Shown piece by piece: positions 1 to 5,803 of a stretch of DNA of 5,929 nucleotides; the stretch's first letter is position 1, and each line of letters opens with the position of its first letter. Both the position numbers and the translations under genes were made by a program. The stretch comes from an uncultured Clostridia bacterium. GTDB lineage: Bacteria > Bacillota > Clostridia > Lachnospirales > Lachnospiraceae. Under the pieces are notes generated by a model. That model saw nothing but the letters and a program-made list of their open reading frames with translations. It was not told where the DNA came from and did no database searches. Where the stretch lies: positions 1-5,929 of the forward strand of contig CAMODY010000111.1 in the NCBI GenBank assembly GCA_946611595.1, in the 5' to 3' direction.

Positions 1-1594
1 GAGTTGCCTCGAGGTTATAAAGATCGCCGTATTTTTCCTGATAATCAGACAGGCGTTCTCTCATGTGATTCAGCACGTCTCTCGTAAATCTCTGAACTCT
101 TTCGTCTGTAAGGTCTGCGCGCAGCCAGTTTGCATTCAGACCAACTTCATTCATACCGATCAGGCCAATCGTAGAGAAGTGGTTGTCGAAAGATCCTAAG
201 TATCTCTTGGTGTACGGATACAGGCCCTGATCTAACAGTCTTGTGATGACGGTACGTTTTGTCTTTAAGCTGCGTGCAGCAATATCCATGAGGTTATCCA
301 GACGCTCATAGAAATCTGCCTCATCTTTTGCAAGGTATGCAATACGCGGCATATTGATCGTAACAACGCCGATAGAGCCTGTGGATTCGCCGGATCCGAA
401 GAATCCGCCGGATTTCTTTCTAAGCTCTCTAAGGTCGAGTCTTAAGCGGCAGCACATGGAGCGGACGTCAGAAGGCTCCATGTCGGAGTTGATGTAGTTG
501 GAAAAATACGGAGTTCCGTATTTTGCTGTCATTTCGAAGAGCAGCTTGTTGTTTTCCGTCTCGCTCCAGTCGAAGTTTCTTGTGATGGAGTAGGTCGGGA
601 TCGGATACTGGAAGCCTCTTCCGTTTGCGTCACCTTCGATCATGATCTCGATGAACGCTTTGTTGATCATATCCATTTCCTTCTGGCAGTCACCATAGGT
701 GAAATCGACTTCTTTTCCGCCGATGATCGCCTGCAGGTTCTTGAGGTCGTTCGGAACCACCCAGTCAAGCGTGATGTTTGAGAACGGAGCCTGTGTTCCC
801 CAGCGGCTCGGTGTGTTAACGCCGTAGACGAAGGACTGGATGCACTGTTTAACTTCTTTCTGGGTCAGGTTATCCACTCTAACAAATGGCGCAAGATAGG
901 TATCGAAGGAGGAGAATGCCTGAGCGCCGGCCCATTCATTCTGCATGATTCCAAGGAAGTTGACCATCTGGTTGCAAAGCGTGGATAAATGGTTTGCCGG
1001 GGAAGATGTGATCTTTCCCGGAACGCCGCCGAGGCCTTCCGTGATCAGCTGTTTAAGGCTCCAGCCTGCGCAGTAGCCTGTCAGCATGGAAAGGTCGTGA
1101 AGATGGATCGCTGCGCTTCTGTGCGCTTCCGCGATCTCCTCATCATAAACTTCGCTCAGCCAGTAGTTTGCGGTGATCGCACCGGAGTTGGAAAGGATCA
1201 GACCTCCAACGGAATAGGTGACCGTTGAGTTTTCCTTTACACGCCAGTCGTTGATCTTTAAGTAGTCATTAACAAGTTCTTTGTAGTTTAAGAGTGCAGA
1301 ATTGATATTACGGACTTTTTCCCGCTGTTTTCTGTAAAGGATGTAAGCTTTCGCAACATCAGCATAGCCGGATTCGGAAAGGACCTTCTCAACGCTGTCC
1401 TGAATCTGCTCTACCGTGATGCGGTCGTGCTCAATCTTTTTTTCGAAATCTGCGGTGACATGGAGTGAGATCAGATCGATCACACTCGGGTGATATTGTT
1501 TCTCCAGTGCTTTGAACGCTTTCGTGATGGCGGCACTGATCTTGCTGATATTGAAATCAACAATTTTCCCATCCCTTTTTACTACCTGATACAT
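1..1594 (-). CDS. nrdD: Anaerobic (class III) ribonucleoside-triphosphate reductase NrdD, N-terminal 531 codons; 3' end outside window
   Basis: NrdD makes dNTPs from ribonucleoside triphosphates in the cytoplasm without oxygen, using a glycyl radical installed by the NrdG activase. I translated 531 uninterrupted codons. Residues 1-90 form an ATP-cone, beginning MYQVVKRDGKIVDF, which is the allosteric domain that senses ATP/dATP. The reductase barrel follows. It includes IHLHDLSMLTGYC (163-175), whose Cys175 fits the first active-site cysteine, and SMCCRLRLDLRELRKKSGGFFG (residues 379-400), whose Cys381/382 fits the second. GSGESTGSIGVVTINMPR (400-417) is also typical of the family. The family usually has about 700 residues, so the C-terminal zinc cysteines and the glycyl-radical loop lie beyond base 1. 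The start is supported by GGGAGG at 1603-1608, 8 bases upstream. The gene lies downstream of nrdG2 but has its own regulatory region with NrdR-like boxes. Family assignment is near certain; completeness of the gene cannot be judged here. Confidence 0.97.
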   Translation of the reverse strand, partial: MYQVVKRDGKIVDFNISKISAAITKAFKALEKQYHPSVIDLISLHVTADFEKKIEHDRITVEQIQDSVEKVLSESGYADVAKAYILYRKQREKVRNINSALLNYKELVNDYLKINDWRVKENSTVTYSVGGLILSNSGAITANYWLSEVYDEEIAEAHRSAAIHLHDLSMLTGYCAGWSLKQLITEGLGGVPGKITSSPANHLSTLCNQMVNFLGIMQNEWAGAQAFSSFDTYLAPFVRVDNLTQKEVKQCIQSFVYGVNTPSRWGTQAPFSNITLDWVVPNDLKNLQAIIGGKEVDFTYGDCQKEMDMINKAFIEIMIEGDANGRGFQYPIPTYSITRNFDWSETENNKLLFEMTAKYGTPYFSNYINSDMEPSDVRSMCCRLRLDLRELRKKSGGFFGSGESTGSIGVVTINMPRIAYLAKDEADFYERLDNLMDIAARSLKTKRTVITRLLDQGLYPYTKRYLGSFDNHFSTIGLIGMNEVGLNANWLRADLTDERVQRFTRDVLNHMRERLSDYQEKYGDLYNLEAT

Positions 1595-1632
1595 ATAAAA
1601 AACCTCCCAAGGTATAGATTACTGCAGAAAAG

Positions 1633-1654
1633 CCCTGCGATACTGCCTGCAGGA
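1633..1654 (-). other. Small hairpin in the nrdD 5' leader
   Basis: In the transcript sense, TCCTGC (1654-1649) can pair with GCAGGG (1638-1633): five Watson-Crick pairs plus one G-U, around a 10-base loop. The stem is followed by a short pyrimidine run (CTTTTCT). Two copies of the self-complementary hexamer CTGCAG (1652-1647 and 1627-1622) offer a competing 6-bp pairing. The structure lies about 40 bases upstream of the nrdD ribosome binding site. It is too weak to call a terminator and could be chance. Confidence 0.25.
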
Positions 1655-1667
1655 ACTTACGAGATAC

Positions 1668-1696
1668 ACATTACACCTGAGAAGTTCGAATGTCAA
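1668..1696 (-). promoter_or_regulatory. Candidate sigma-70/sigma-A promoter for nrdD
   Basis: A perfect -35 hexamer TTGACA (1696-1691) is followed after 17 bases by a weaker -10, TAATGT (1673-1668, 3 of 6 matches to TATAAT). This would give a leader of about 65-70 bases before the nrdD start. The -35 lies inside the proximal NrdR-like box, as expected for a site where repressor and RNA polymerase compete. An alternative promoter, TTTTCA (1723-1718), 17 bases, TATATT (1700-1695), places the -10 inside the same box. Either geometry allows repression, and the sequence alone does not decide between them. Confidence 0.55.
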
Positions 1697-1706
1697 TATA
1701 TAGTGG
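1691..1706 (-). promoter_or_regulatory. NrdR box, proximal copy (operator of nrdD)
   Basis: NrdR is the ATP-cone repressor of ribonucleotide reductase genes and binds paired 16-bp boxes with a core close to CwATATwTwG. Read on the plus strand, the site is TGTCAATATATAGTGG; the 12 positions from C1694 to G1705 all fit the consensus, while the outer three bases on one flank do not. It overlaps the -35 or the -10 of the candidate nrdD promoter. Its partner lies exactly 32 bases upstream, about three helical turns, which is the usual NrdR pair spacing. Confidence 0.8.
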
Positions 1707-1722
1707 TTTAATTAAAGTGAAA

Positions 1723-1738
1723 AATCTATATCTTGTGG
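1723..1738 (-). promoter_or_regulatory. NrdR box, distal copy (operator of nrdD)
   Basis: Plus-strand core CTATATCTTGTG (1726-1737) fits the NrdR consensus at all but one position (C at 1732 where A or T is expected). On the coding strand the two boxes form a direct repeat: AAACCACAAGATATAGA (1741-1725) against AAACCACTATATATTGA (1709-1693), 14 of 17 bases identical at a 32-base interval. The repetition makes this degenerate copy much more convincing than it would be alone. Confidence 0.75.
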
Positions 1739-1790
1739 TTTTGGCACTTTGATGGTCAACAAATGTGGTGCGAGATGTCGACTTAAAAAA

Positions 1791-2483
1791 CTATTCCACA
1801 CCCCTTAGTTCCGCATTCGGCACATAGAGCGCCGCGATAGAACAAAAGCTGCGCATCGTATCCGCATCAGGTGCGGAAAGGCCTCCGAAGGGGACGGTTT
1901 CACGGTCGGTAAAGGCCTGCAGGAAGTAGTTTTTAGCTCCGCGGATCATCTCGCCCATCTTATGAAAGTCGTCGGCGTCGTGAAATTCTTTTACGACGGT
2001 TGTGCGGAATTCATAATCAATATTGCTGTTCATCAAAGCAGAGATGCTTTCTTCGATCCTGGAAAGGTCCAGTGTTTCTACTCCTGCAGTTATAGCATAT
2101 TTTTCCGGTGAATTTTTGATATCCATTGCCACATAATCTGCAAGGCCTTCTTTCAGGATCTCTTTTAAAAGCTCCGGGTGGTAGCCGTTCGTATCCAGCT
2201 TAACTCCAAAACCCAGCTCGCGTATCTTTCTCATAAGTTCCGGAAGATCTTTGTGGAGCAGAGGCTCTCCTCCTGTAAAGGCAACTCCGTCCAGCAGCCC
2301 TGTGCGTTTATTTAAAAATTGTAATAGTTCTTCTTCGCTCATCACGGGCTTTGCGCTTCCATCTACGAGCTCAAAATTGTGGCAGAACGGGCAGCGGAAA
2401 TCGCAGCCGCCTAAGAAAACGGTACATGCAACGTGTCCCGGGAAATCCAGCAATGTCATTTTCTGAAGACCATGAATATTCAT
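1791..2483 (-). CDS. nrdG: Anaerobic ribonucleoside-triphosphate reductase activating protein, NrdG2-type radical SAM enzyme
   Basis: This cytoplasmic radical-SAM protein cleaves S-adenosylmethionine with a [4Fe-4S] cluster to create the glycyl radical on NrdD. The product has 230 residues from the chosen start. The cluster motif GGCDFRCPFCHN gives CxxxCxxC at Cys27, Cys31 and Cys34. FTGGEP (69-74) is the GGE SAM-binding motif, and KLDTNG (95-100) and VAMDIK (118-123) are the later strands of the partial TIM barrel. The QKMTLLDFPG opening (7-16) and length match the NrdG2 subgroup rather than the shorter E. coli-type NrdG. The ATG at 2501 would add six residues, but it has no Shine-Dalgarno; AAGGAG is ideally placed for the ATG at 2483. 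The related pyruvate formate-lyase activases are the main alternative, but the adjacent nrdD makes the NrdG role likely. The NrdR boxes lie downstream of this gene, so they would not control it directly. Confidence 0.92.
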   Translation of the reverse strand: MNIHGLQKMTLLDFPGHVACTVFLGGCDFRCPFCHNFELVDGSAKPVMSEEELLQFLNKRTGLLDGVAFTGGEPLLHKDLPELMRKIRELGFGVKLDTNGYHPELLKEILKEGLADYVAMDIKNSPEKYAITAGVETLDLSRIEESISALMNSNIDYEFRTTVVKEFHDADDFHKMGEMIRGAKNYFLQAFTDRETVPFGGLSAPDADTMRSFCSIAALYVPNAELRGVE

Positions 2484-2492
2484 AAAATGTAT

Positions 2493-2498
2493 CTCCTT
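2493..2498 (-). promoter_or_regulatory. Ribosome binding site that decides the nrdG2 start
   Basis: AAGGAG lies 9 bases upstream of the ATG at 2483-2481. The same bases immediately follow the in-frame ATG at 2501 (ATGAAGGAG), so that upstream ATG would have the Shine-Dalgarno inside its own coding region and none in front. The shorter 230-residue product is therefore preferred. Confidence 0.8.
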
Positions 2499-2506
2499 CA
2501 TTCTGT

Positions 2507-2536
2507 AAAGAAAATACCGGCATTTTTAAATGCCGG
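2507..2536 (-). terminator. Rho-independent terminator at the end of the DUF4037 gene
   Basis: On the coding strand, CCGGCATT (2536-2529) pairs perfectly with AATGCCGG (2524-2517) across the loop TAAA, and a flanking G-U can extend the stem to 9 bp. The U-rich tail TATTTTCTTT follows (2516-2507). The loop contains the DUF4037 stop codon TAA (2528-2526), so the last three sense codons form the 5' arm. A second perfect 6-bp hairpin, CGGATG-CAAA-CATCCG, lies just upstream inside the coding sequence (2569-2554). There is no T-rich tail on the plus strand, so the terminator acts in one direction only. It ends about 23 bases before the nrdG2 start. Confidence 0.85.
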
Positions 2537-3467
2537 CTAAAATATGCAGATTGCGGATGTTTGCATCCGTGATCATATCATTGACGGAGTAGGCGTGTTT
2601 TTCCAGGTCGCCGCAATTTGCTTTTGTAAGTTCCTGATCCATCAGCTCGTCTATGATATCGGCTGCGATGCCTTCGATCACATTATATTTTTCTTCCGCC
2701 TGCTCTGTTTCGTTATCCGTTACGATCAGATATTCAAAGAGTTCTGCAAGCAGAGAGAGTTTCGGAAGATCTCTCAGTGCATGGAAACTCCATTTGTAAT
2801 AAGGCTGATATTTTTTGTTTAGTAGAAAGATCACCGACATGGCGCTTTTTACAAATTCGAATGCGGCCATCTGTGCAGCGGCCGTCTCGCCGTGACGGAT
2901 GCAGCGGGTGTAGTTATACTGGCCTGCCTGTGCCATCAGTAAAAGATTTCCGGCAAGTTTTTTCATGCGGATATCGTCCGGGTAATAGCTCAGCTTTTCT
3001 CTGATCCGGCTTACCTCACCATAGCCGTCAAAAAAGATCTCTCCATTTACGGCTTCGGAAAGGGCCGACTCCGGAAGGGAAAGCCACTCCTTTGGAGTCA
3101 GTTCGCCATCCGGGGTCCCGGTTTTATCCTGGAAGACCTCCGCCGTGCGCAGGACGCCGTGTCTTGCACCGCCGACCGGCTGAAGAACAGAGCGCGGGAA
3201 ACCGCCAAAGTTTTTCGGAAGCTTTGCATAAGCCCGCTCAAGCTGGAACGCCGTTTTGCGGTCGATCACATCTTCCCCCGGAAGAAGGATGCAAAAGCCG
3301 GGTTCAAAGTCATGGTCCTGGGAAATGCCGTCATCGTAGCCGAAACATTCAGAACCGCTTCCGAACAGTCCGGTTGCGATAAAAGGCAATAGTTCCGGGA
3401 AGTCATTTTCCAGCATTGGCTTTCCGTGCTGTTCATAAAAGTCTCTCGAAAGCTCAAGTCCTTTCAT
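2526..3467 (-). CDS. DUF4037 domain protein with a nucleotidyltransferase-fold signature
   Basis: The product has 313 residues. LFGSGSECFGYDDGISQDHDF contains Gly36-Ser37, then 13 residues, then Asp51-x-Asp53. This is the hG[GS]-x9-13-DhD signature of polymerase-beta-like nucleotidyltransferases, whose aspartates bind metal and NTP. The sequence matches my memory of DUF4037 proteins (SECFG...DHDFEPGF). The second half looks helical and includes QYNYTRCIRHGE (183-194) and LNKKYQPYYKW (216-226), resembling the helical substrate domain of AadA-like enzymes; that likeness is an impression. No signal peptide or membrane segment is visible, so it is likely cytoplasmic. The start at 3467 (MKGLELSR) is preferred over the ATG at 3497, which has no Shine-Dalgarno and adds a basic stretch that looks like read-through of the upstream gene. 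The first 14 bases overlap the end of the TPR gene, suggesting coupled translation. The substrate is unknown; catalysis is inferred from the motif. Confidence 0.88.
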   Translation of the reverse strand: MKGLELSRDFYEQHGKPMLENDFPELLPFIATGLFGSGSECFGYDDGISQDHDFEPGFCILLPGEDVIDRKTAFQLERAYAKLPKNFGGFPRSVLQPVGGARHGVLRTAEVFQDKTGTPDGELTPKEWLSLPESALSEAVNGEIFFDGYGEVSRIREKLSYYPDDIRMKKLAGNLLLMAQAGQYNYTRCIRHGETAAAQMAAFEFVKSAMSVIFLLNKKYQPYYKWSFHALRDLPKLSLLAELFEYLIVTDNETEQAEEKYNVIEGIAADIIDELMDQELTKANCGDLEKHAYSVNDMITDANIRNLHILAGI

Positions 3468-4338
3468 AGATTTCTTTCGCCCTCCTGCTAAGCTCATCTG
3501 CTGTCATAAAATATCCGTAATAAGAAAAGGTAGGAGCGCAGCTCTCTAAGACAAAGGCGTAGTAGCCTTCGTGGATTATGCCGCCTTCCCCTGTTAACTC
3601 TTTTGCCTGATCGATCAGGGATTCCGCTTCATCCAAATAGCGGAAAATATCTGCTTCGGCCGCTTCCATTCCAAGCTGGGCTTCTTTCGCATTCGCCATG
3701 TTCAGATAGGTGATTGCCTGCTCTAAGATTCCGCCCGGCACATCCTTCATGAGATCAAGTGCTTTTTCATAAAGGCTAAGCGCCTCTTCGGGACGCCCTA
3801 ACGCAGTGCAGCATAAAGCCATGTTGTTATAAAGGCCGCCTAAAAGATCAGCGTTTGTTGCCGTGTTAGCTTCGTAGACGTCCTTTGCCTTTTCAAAAAA
3901 CGGAAGCGCCTTTTCGTTGTCTTCAAAGGTATAGTATGCAGTTGCCGCATTTGTATAAGTCGTACCGGAACTGATCGTTCCCTCAAAGTCTAAGGCCGCT
4001 AAAAGTTTCAGCGCTTCTTCGATGTTTTCATACGCATCTTCTTTACGGCCACGCTTGCGGTAAAAGCCGATCAGTTCATTCCGGATCGTAAGCTGGCCTC
4101 TTAAGTCCGCCCCAAGCTTTGCTTCTTCAAGCCAGTACTTTAAATGCCGCTCTGCGCCGGCATAATCTTTCTGCCCCATATACTCATCCATCTTTTCGAT
4201 GATCCGCTGCTGGGGAACCGGCTTTACTTCCGGCACTTTTCCATAAGGGTCTCCCGAGAGCACGCAGCGCGGCTCCACATAATCCTCTTTGGAAAGGATA
4301 TGTTCCGTTTCTTTTTTATGCTCCGGTAAATGATCCAT
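3454..4338 (-). CDS. Tetratricopeptide (TPR) repeat protein, partner of the DUF4037 gene
   Basis: The product has 294 residues and no signal peptide or membrane segment, so it is probably a cytoplasmic protein-protein interaction scaffold. TPR-like helical pairs can be seen near residues 82-116, 126-158 (NAATAYYTFEDNEKALPFFEKA), 168-198 (LYNNMALCCTALGRPEEALSLYEKALDL, the clearest) and 206-246. Before them is a non-repeat region, residues 22-54, containing CVLSGDPYGKVPEVKPVPQQ, which I recall from similar proteins beside DUF4037 genes. After them a tail at 266-279 (SCAPTFSYYGYFM) departs from the TPR pattern. AGAGG at 4347-4351 is 8 bases before the ATG at 4338 but only 2 bases before the ATG at 4344, so the later start is chosen. 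Only 21 bases separate it from the symporter stop, with no terminator visible between them. The binding partner is unknown; the overlapping DUF4037 protein is the obvious candidate. Confidence 0.85.
   Translation of the reverse strand: MDHLPEHKKETEHILSKEDYVEPRCVLSGDPYGKVPEVKPVPQQRIIEKMDEYMGQKDYAGAERHLKYWLEEAKLGADLRGQLTIRNELIGFYRKRGRKEDAYENIEEALKLLAALDFEGTISSGTTYTNAATAYYTFEDNEKALPFFEKAKDVYEANTATNADLLGGLYNNMALCCTALGRPEEALSLYEKALDLMKDVPGGILEQAITYLNMANAKEAQLGMEAAEADIFRYLDEAESLIDQAKELTGEGGIIHEGYYAFVLESCAPTFSYYGYFMTADELSRRAKEIYERT
3481..3486 (-). promoter_or_regulatory. Ribosome binding site for the DUF4037 gene, unusually distant
   Basis: A strong AGGAGG lies inside the last codons of the TPR gene, 13 bases before the ATG at 3467. 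That gap is longer than the usual 5-9 bases. No ATG, GTG or TTG start lies at a better distance. Ribosomes finishing at the TPR stop codon (3456-3454) would be released only about 11 bases past the DUF4037 ATG, so translational coupling may compensate for the poor spacing. Confidence 0.6.
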
Positions 4339-4359
4339 CGGCATTACCTCTGAACGTTT

Positions 4360-5772
4360 TTATTTAACCTTCGTTTTAGCTGCCAATACACCTGACTTTG
4401 CATTATAAATCGTCGGGATCTCTGTCAGGTCTGTATCTTCAAGGTGTATACCTTTATATTTCTTTGTTTCTTTTGCGATCACATTGCTGAGCAGAAGAAC
4501 GGCTATGATGTTTGGAATTGCCATCAGTCCGTTTAAGAGGTCCGCAAGGTTCCAGACCAGGTTCAGCTCAACGAGAGAGCCTACGAATACGCCGATTACC
4601 CAAAGAATCTTATAAACCCATTTTGCGCGTTCTCCAAAGAGGTAGATCGCACAGCGCTCTCCGTAGTAATACCAGCCGAGGATGGTGGAGAATGCAAAGG
4701 TTACAAGTCCGATGATCAGGATCGGGATTCCGATATATGGGATGCGGCCGAACGCAAGGCTGGTGAGCTCTGCGCCGTTTCCGGAAAGGCCGTCGATCTC
4801 CGGATGTTTCAGGATACAGGAGACGAGAACGAGTCCTGTCATTAAGCAGATGATAACGGTATCCCAGAAGGTTCCGGTCATGGAAACGAGTGCCTGTCTC
4901 TTTGGATTTCTGGTCTGGGCAGCAGCTGCTACGAGCGGGGCAGAACCCATACCGGATTCATTGGAGAACAGACCCCTTGCAAAACCATATCTGCAGGCCA
5001 TCATTACGGTGCTTCCGATAAAGCCGCCGCCCATTGCCTGCGGGGAGAATGCTGCTTTTACGATCGTTACGATCGCAAGACCAAGTACATCCCAGTTCAT
5101 GATCAAAATCACGAGACAGCCAAGGAAATAGAAAGCTGCCATAAAAGGAACCAGGATTTCCGAAACTCTTGTGATGATCTTGATGCCGCCGATGATTACG
5201 AGGCCGACTAAGATCGTTAAGATGACGGCAATGATCCATGGGGATACGTTTATGTTCTGTGTGATGTTTGCAGTTACGGCATTTGCCTGTACGGTGCAGC
5301 CGATTCCGAATGCGCAGATGGCAGCAAGGAAGGCGAAGACGATGCCGAGCCATTTCATTTTTAAGCCACGCTCTAAGGCGTACATTGCGCCGCCGATCAT
5401 AGAGCCGTCCTCGCTCTTTACTCTGTATTTAACAGCAATGAGTGTTTCGGAATATTTAGTTGCGATACCGAAGATACCGGTAAGCCACATCCAGAGCACA
5501 GCTCCCGGACCTCCGAGGGCGATTGCTGTTCCGACACCGATGATATTTCCCGTGCCGATCGTGGAAGAAAGAGCAGTCGTGAGCGCTCCAAACTGGGAGA
5601 CATCTCCGCTTGCGTCTTTATCTTTTGTTACAGAAAGCTTGATTGCTTTAAAAATGTTTTTTTGGACGAATCCTGTGCGGATCGTCATAAAAATATGGGT
5701 TCCGAAAAGAAGAATGATCAGTGGCCATCCCCAAAGGAAAGTGTCGATTACGTCGATGATGTGTGCAAACAT
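4360..5772 (-). CDS. Sodium:alanine/glycine symporter, AGCS family (AlsT/AgcS-like)
   Basis: This inner-membrane secondary transporter imports small neutral amino acids, typically alanine or glycine, driven by sodium (some members use protons). The product is 470 residues, a normal AGCS length, with about ten or eleven hydrophobic segments starting near residues 12-30. Family marks are STIGTGNIIGVGTAIALGG (70-88, the conserved substrate/ion-binding region), GGPGAVLWMW (87-96, matching most of the AGCS signature), LFSNESGMGSAPLVAAAAQT (268-287) and MTGTFWDTVIICLMTG (298-313). The C-terminal 40 residues are polar and cytoplasmic in character. AAAGGA at 5779-5784 sits 6 bases upstream of the ATG. 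The preceding gene ends only 31 bases away, and the TPR gene follows after 21 bases, so this gene may sit in the middle of an operon. Alanine and glycine cannot be told apart from the sequence. Family confidence is very high. Confidence 0.96.
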   Translation of the reverse strand: MFAHIIDVIDTFLWGWPLIILLFGTHIFMTIRTGFVQKNIFKAIKLSVTKDKDASGDVSQFGALTTALSSTIGTGNIIGVGTAIALGGPGAVLWMWLTGIFGIATKYSETLIAVKYRVKSEDGSMIGGAMYALERGLKMKWLGIVFAFLAAICAFGIGCTVQANAVTANITQNINVSPWIIAVILTILVGLVIIGGIKIITRVSEILVPFMAAFYFLGCLVILIMNWDVLGLAIVTIVKAAFSPQAMGGGFIGSTVMMACRYGFARGLFSNESGMGSAPLVAAAAQTRNPKRQALVSMTGTFWDTVIICLMTGLVLVSCILKHPEIDGLSGNGAELTSLAFGRIPYIGIPILIIGLVTFAFSTILGWYYYGERCAIYLFGERAKWVYKILWVIGVFVGSLVELNLVWNLADLLNGLMAIPNIIAVLLLSNVIAKETKKYKGIHLEDTDLTEIPTIYNAKSGVLAAKTKVK

Positions 5773-5803
5773 AGGCGGTCCTTTCTGTCAAAGTTTAATA
5801 GAT

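Noticed and set aside
1490..1711. 73-codon plus-strand open frame spanning the nrdD start and operator region
   Set aside because: It runs antisense through the nrdD start and both promoter elements, has no recognisable domain, and crosses sequence already explained by NrdR boxes and coding.
1714..1750. Inverted repeat AAAGTG/CACTTT flanking the distal NrdR box as a terminator or operator
   Set aside because: Only six A/T-rich pairs separated by 25 bases with no U-tail; most likely chance in an AT-rich regulatory region.
1780..1830. Possible terminator at the end of nrdG2 (GTGCCG-AATG-CGGAAC hairpin and the T-run after the stop)
   Set aside because: The stem has an internal mismatch and is separated from the T-run by about 18 bases, so it does not form an intrinsic terminator.
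3092..3392. Two overlapping plus-strand open frames opposite the DUF4037 gene
   Set aside because: Their low-complexity Arg/Pro-rich translations lie opposite a recognised protein; no start signals are evident.
4682..5131. 149-codon plus-strand open frame antisense to the symporter gene
   Set aside because: It lies wholly opposite a clear AGCS coding region, has no convincing ribosome binding site or family resemblance, and is expected from codon bias in the real gene.
4958..5353. 131-codon minus-strand open frame in another frame of the symporter gene
   Set aside because: The His/Arg/Ser-rich composition is typical of an out-of-frame shadow, and the overlapping AGCS frame carries all the family motifs.
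5787..5792. TTGACA on the coding strand just upstream of the symporter gene as a -35 element
   Set aside because: It is only 14 bases before the ATG, so a matching -10 would fall inside the coding sequence; no suitable -10 or leaderless signal is visible.
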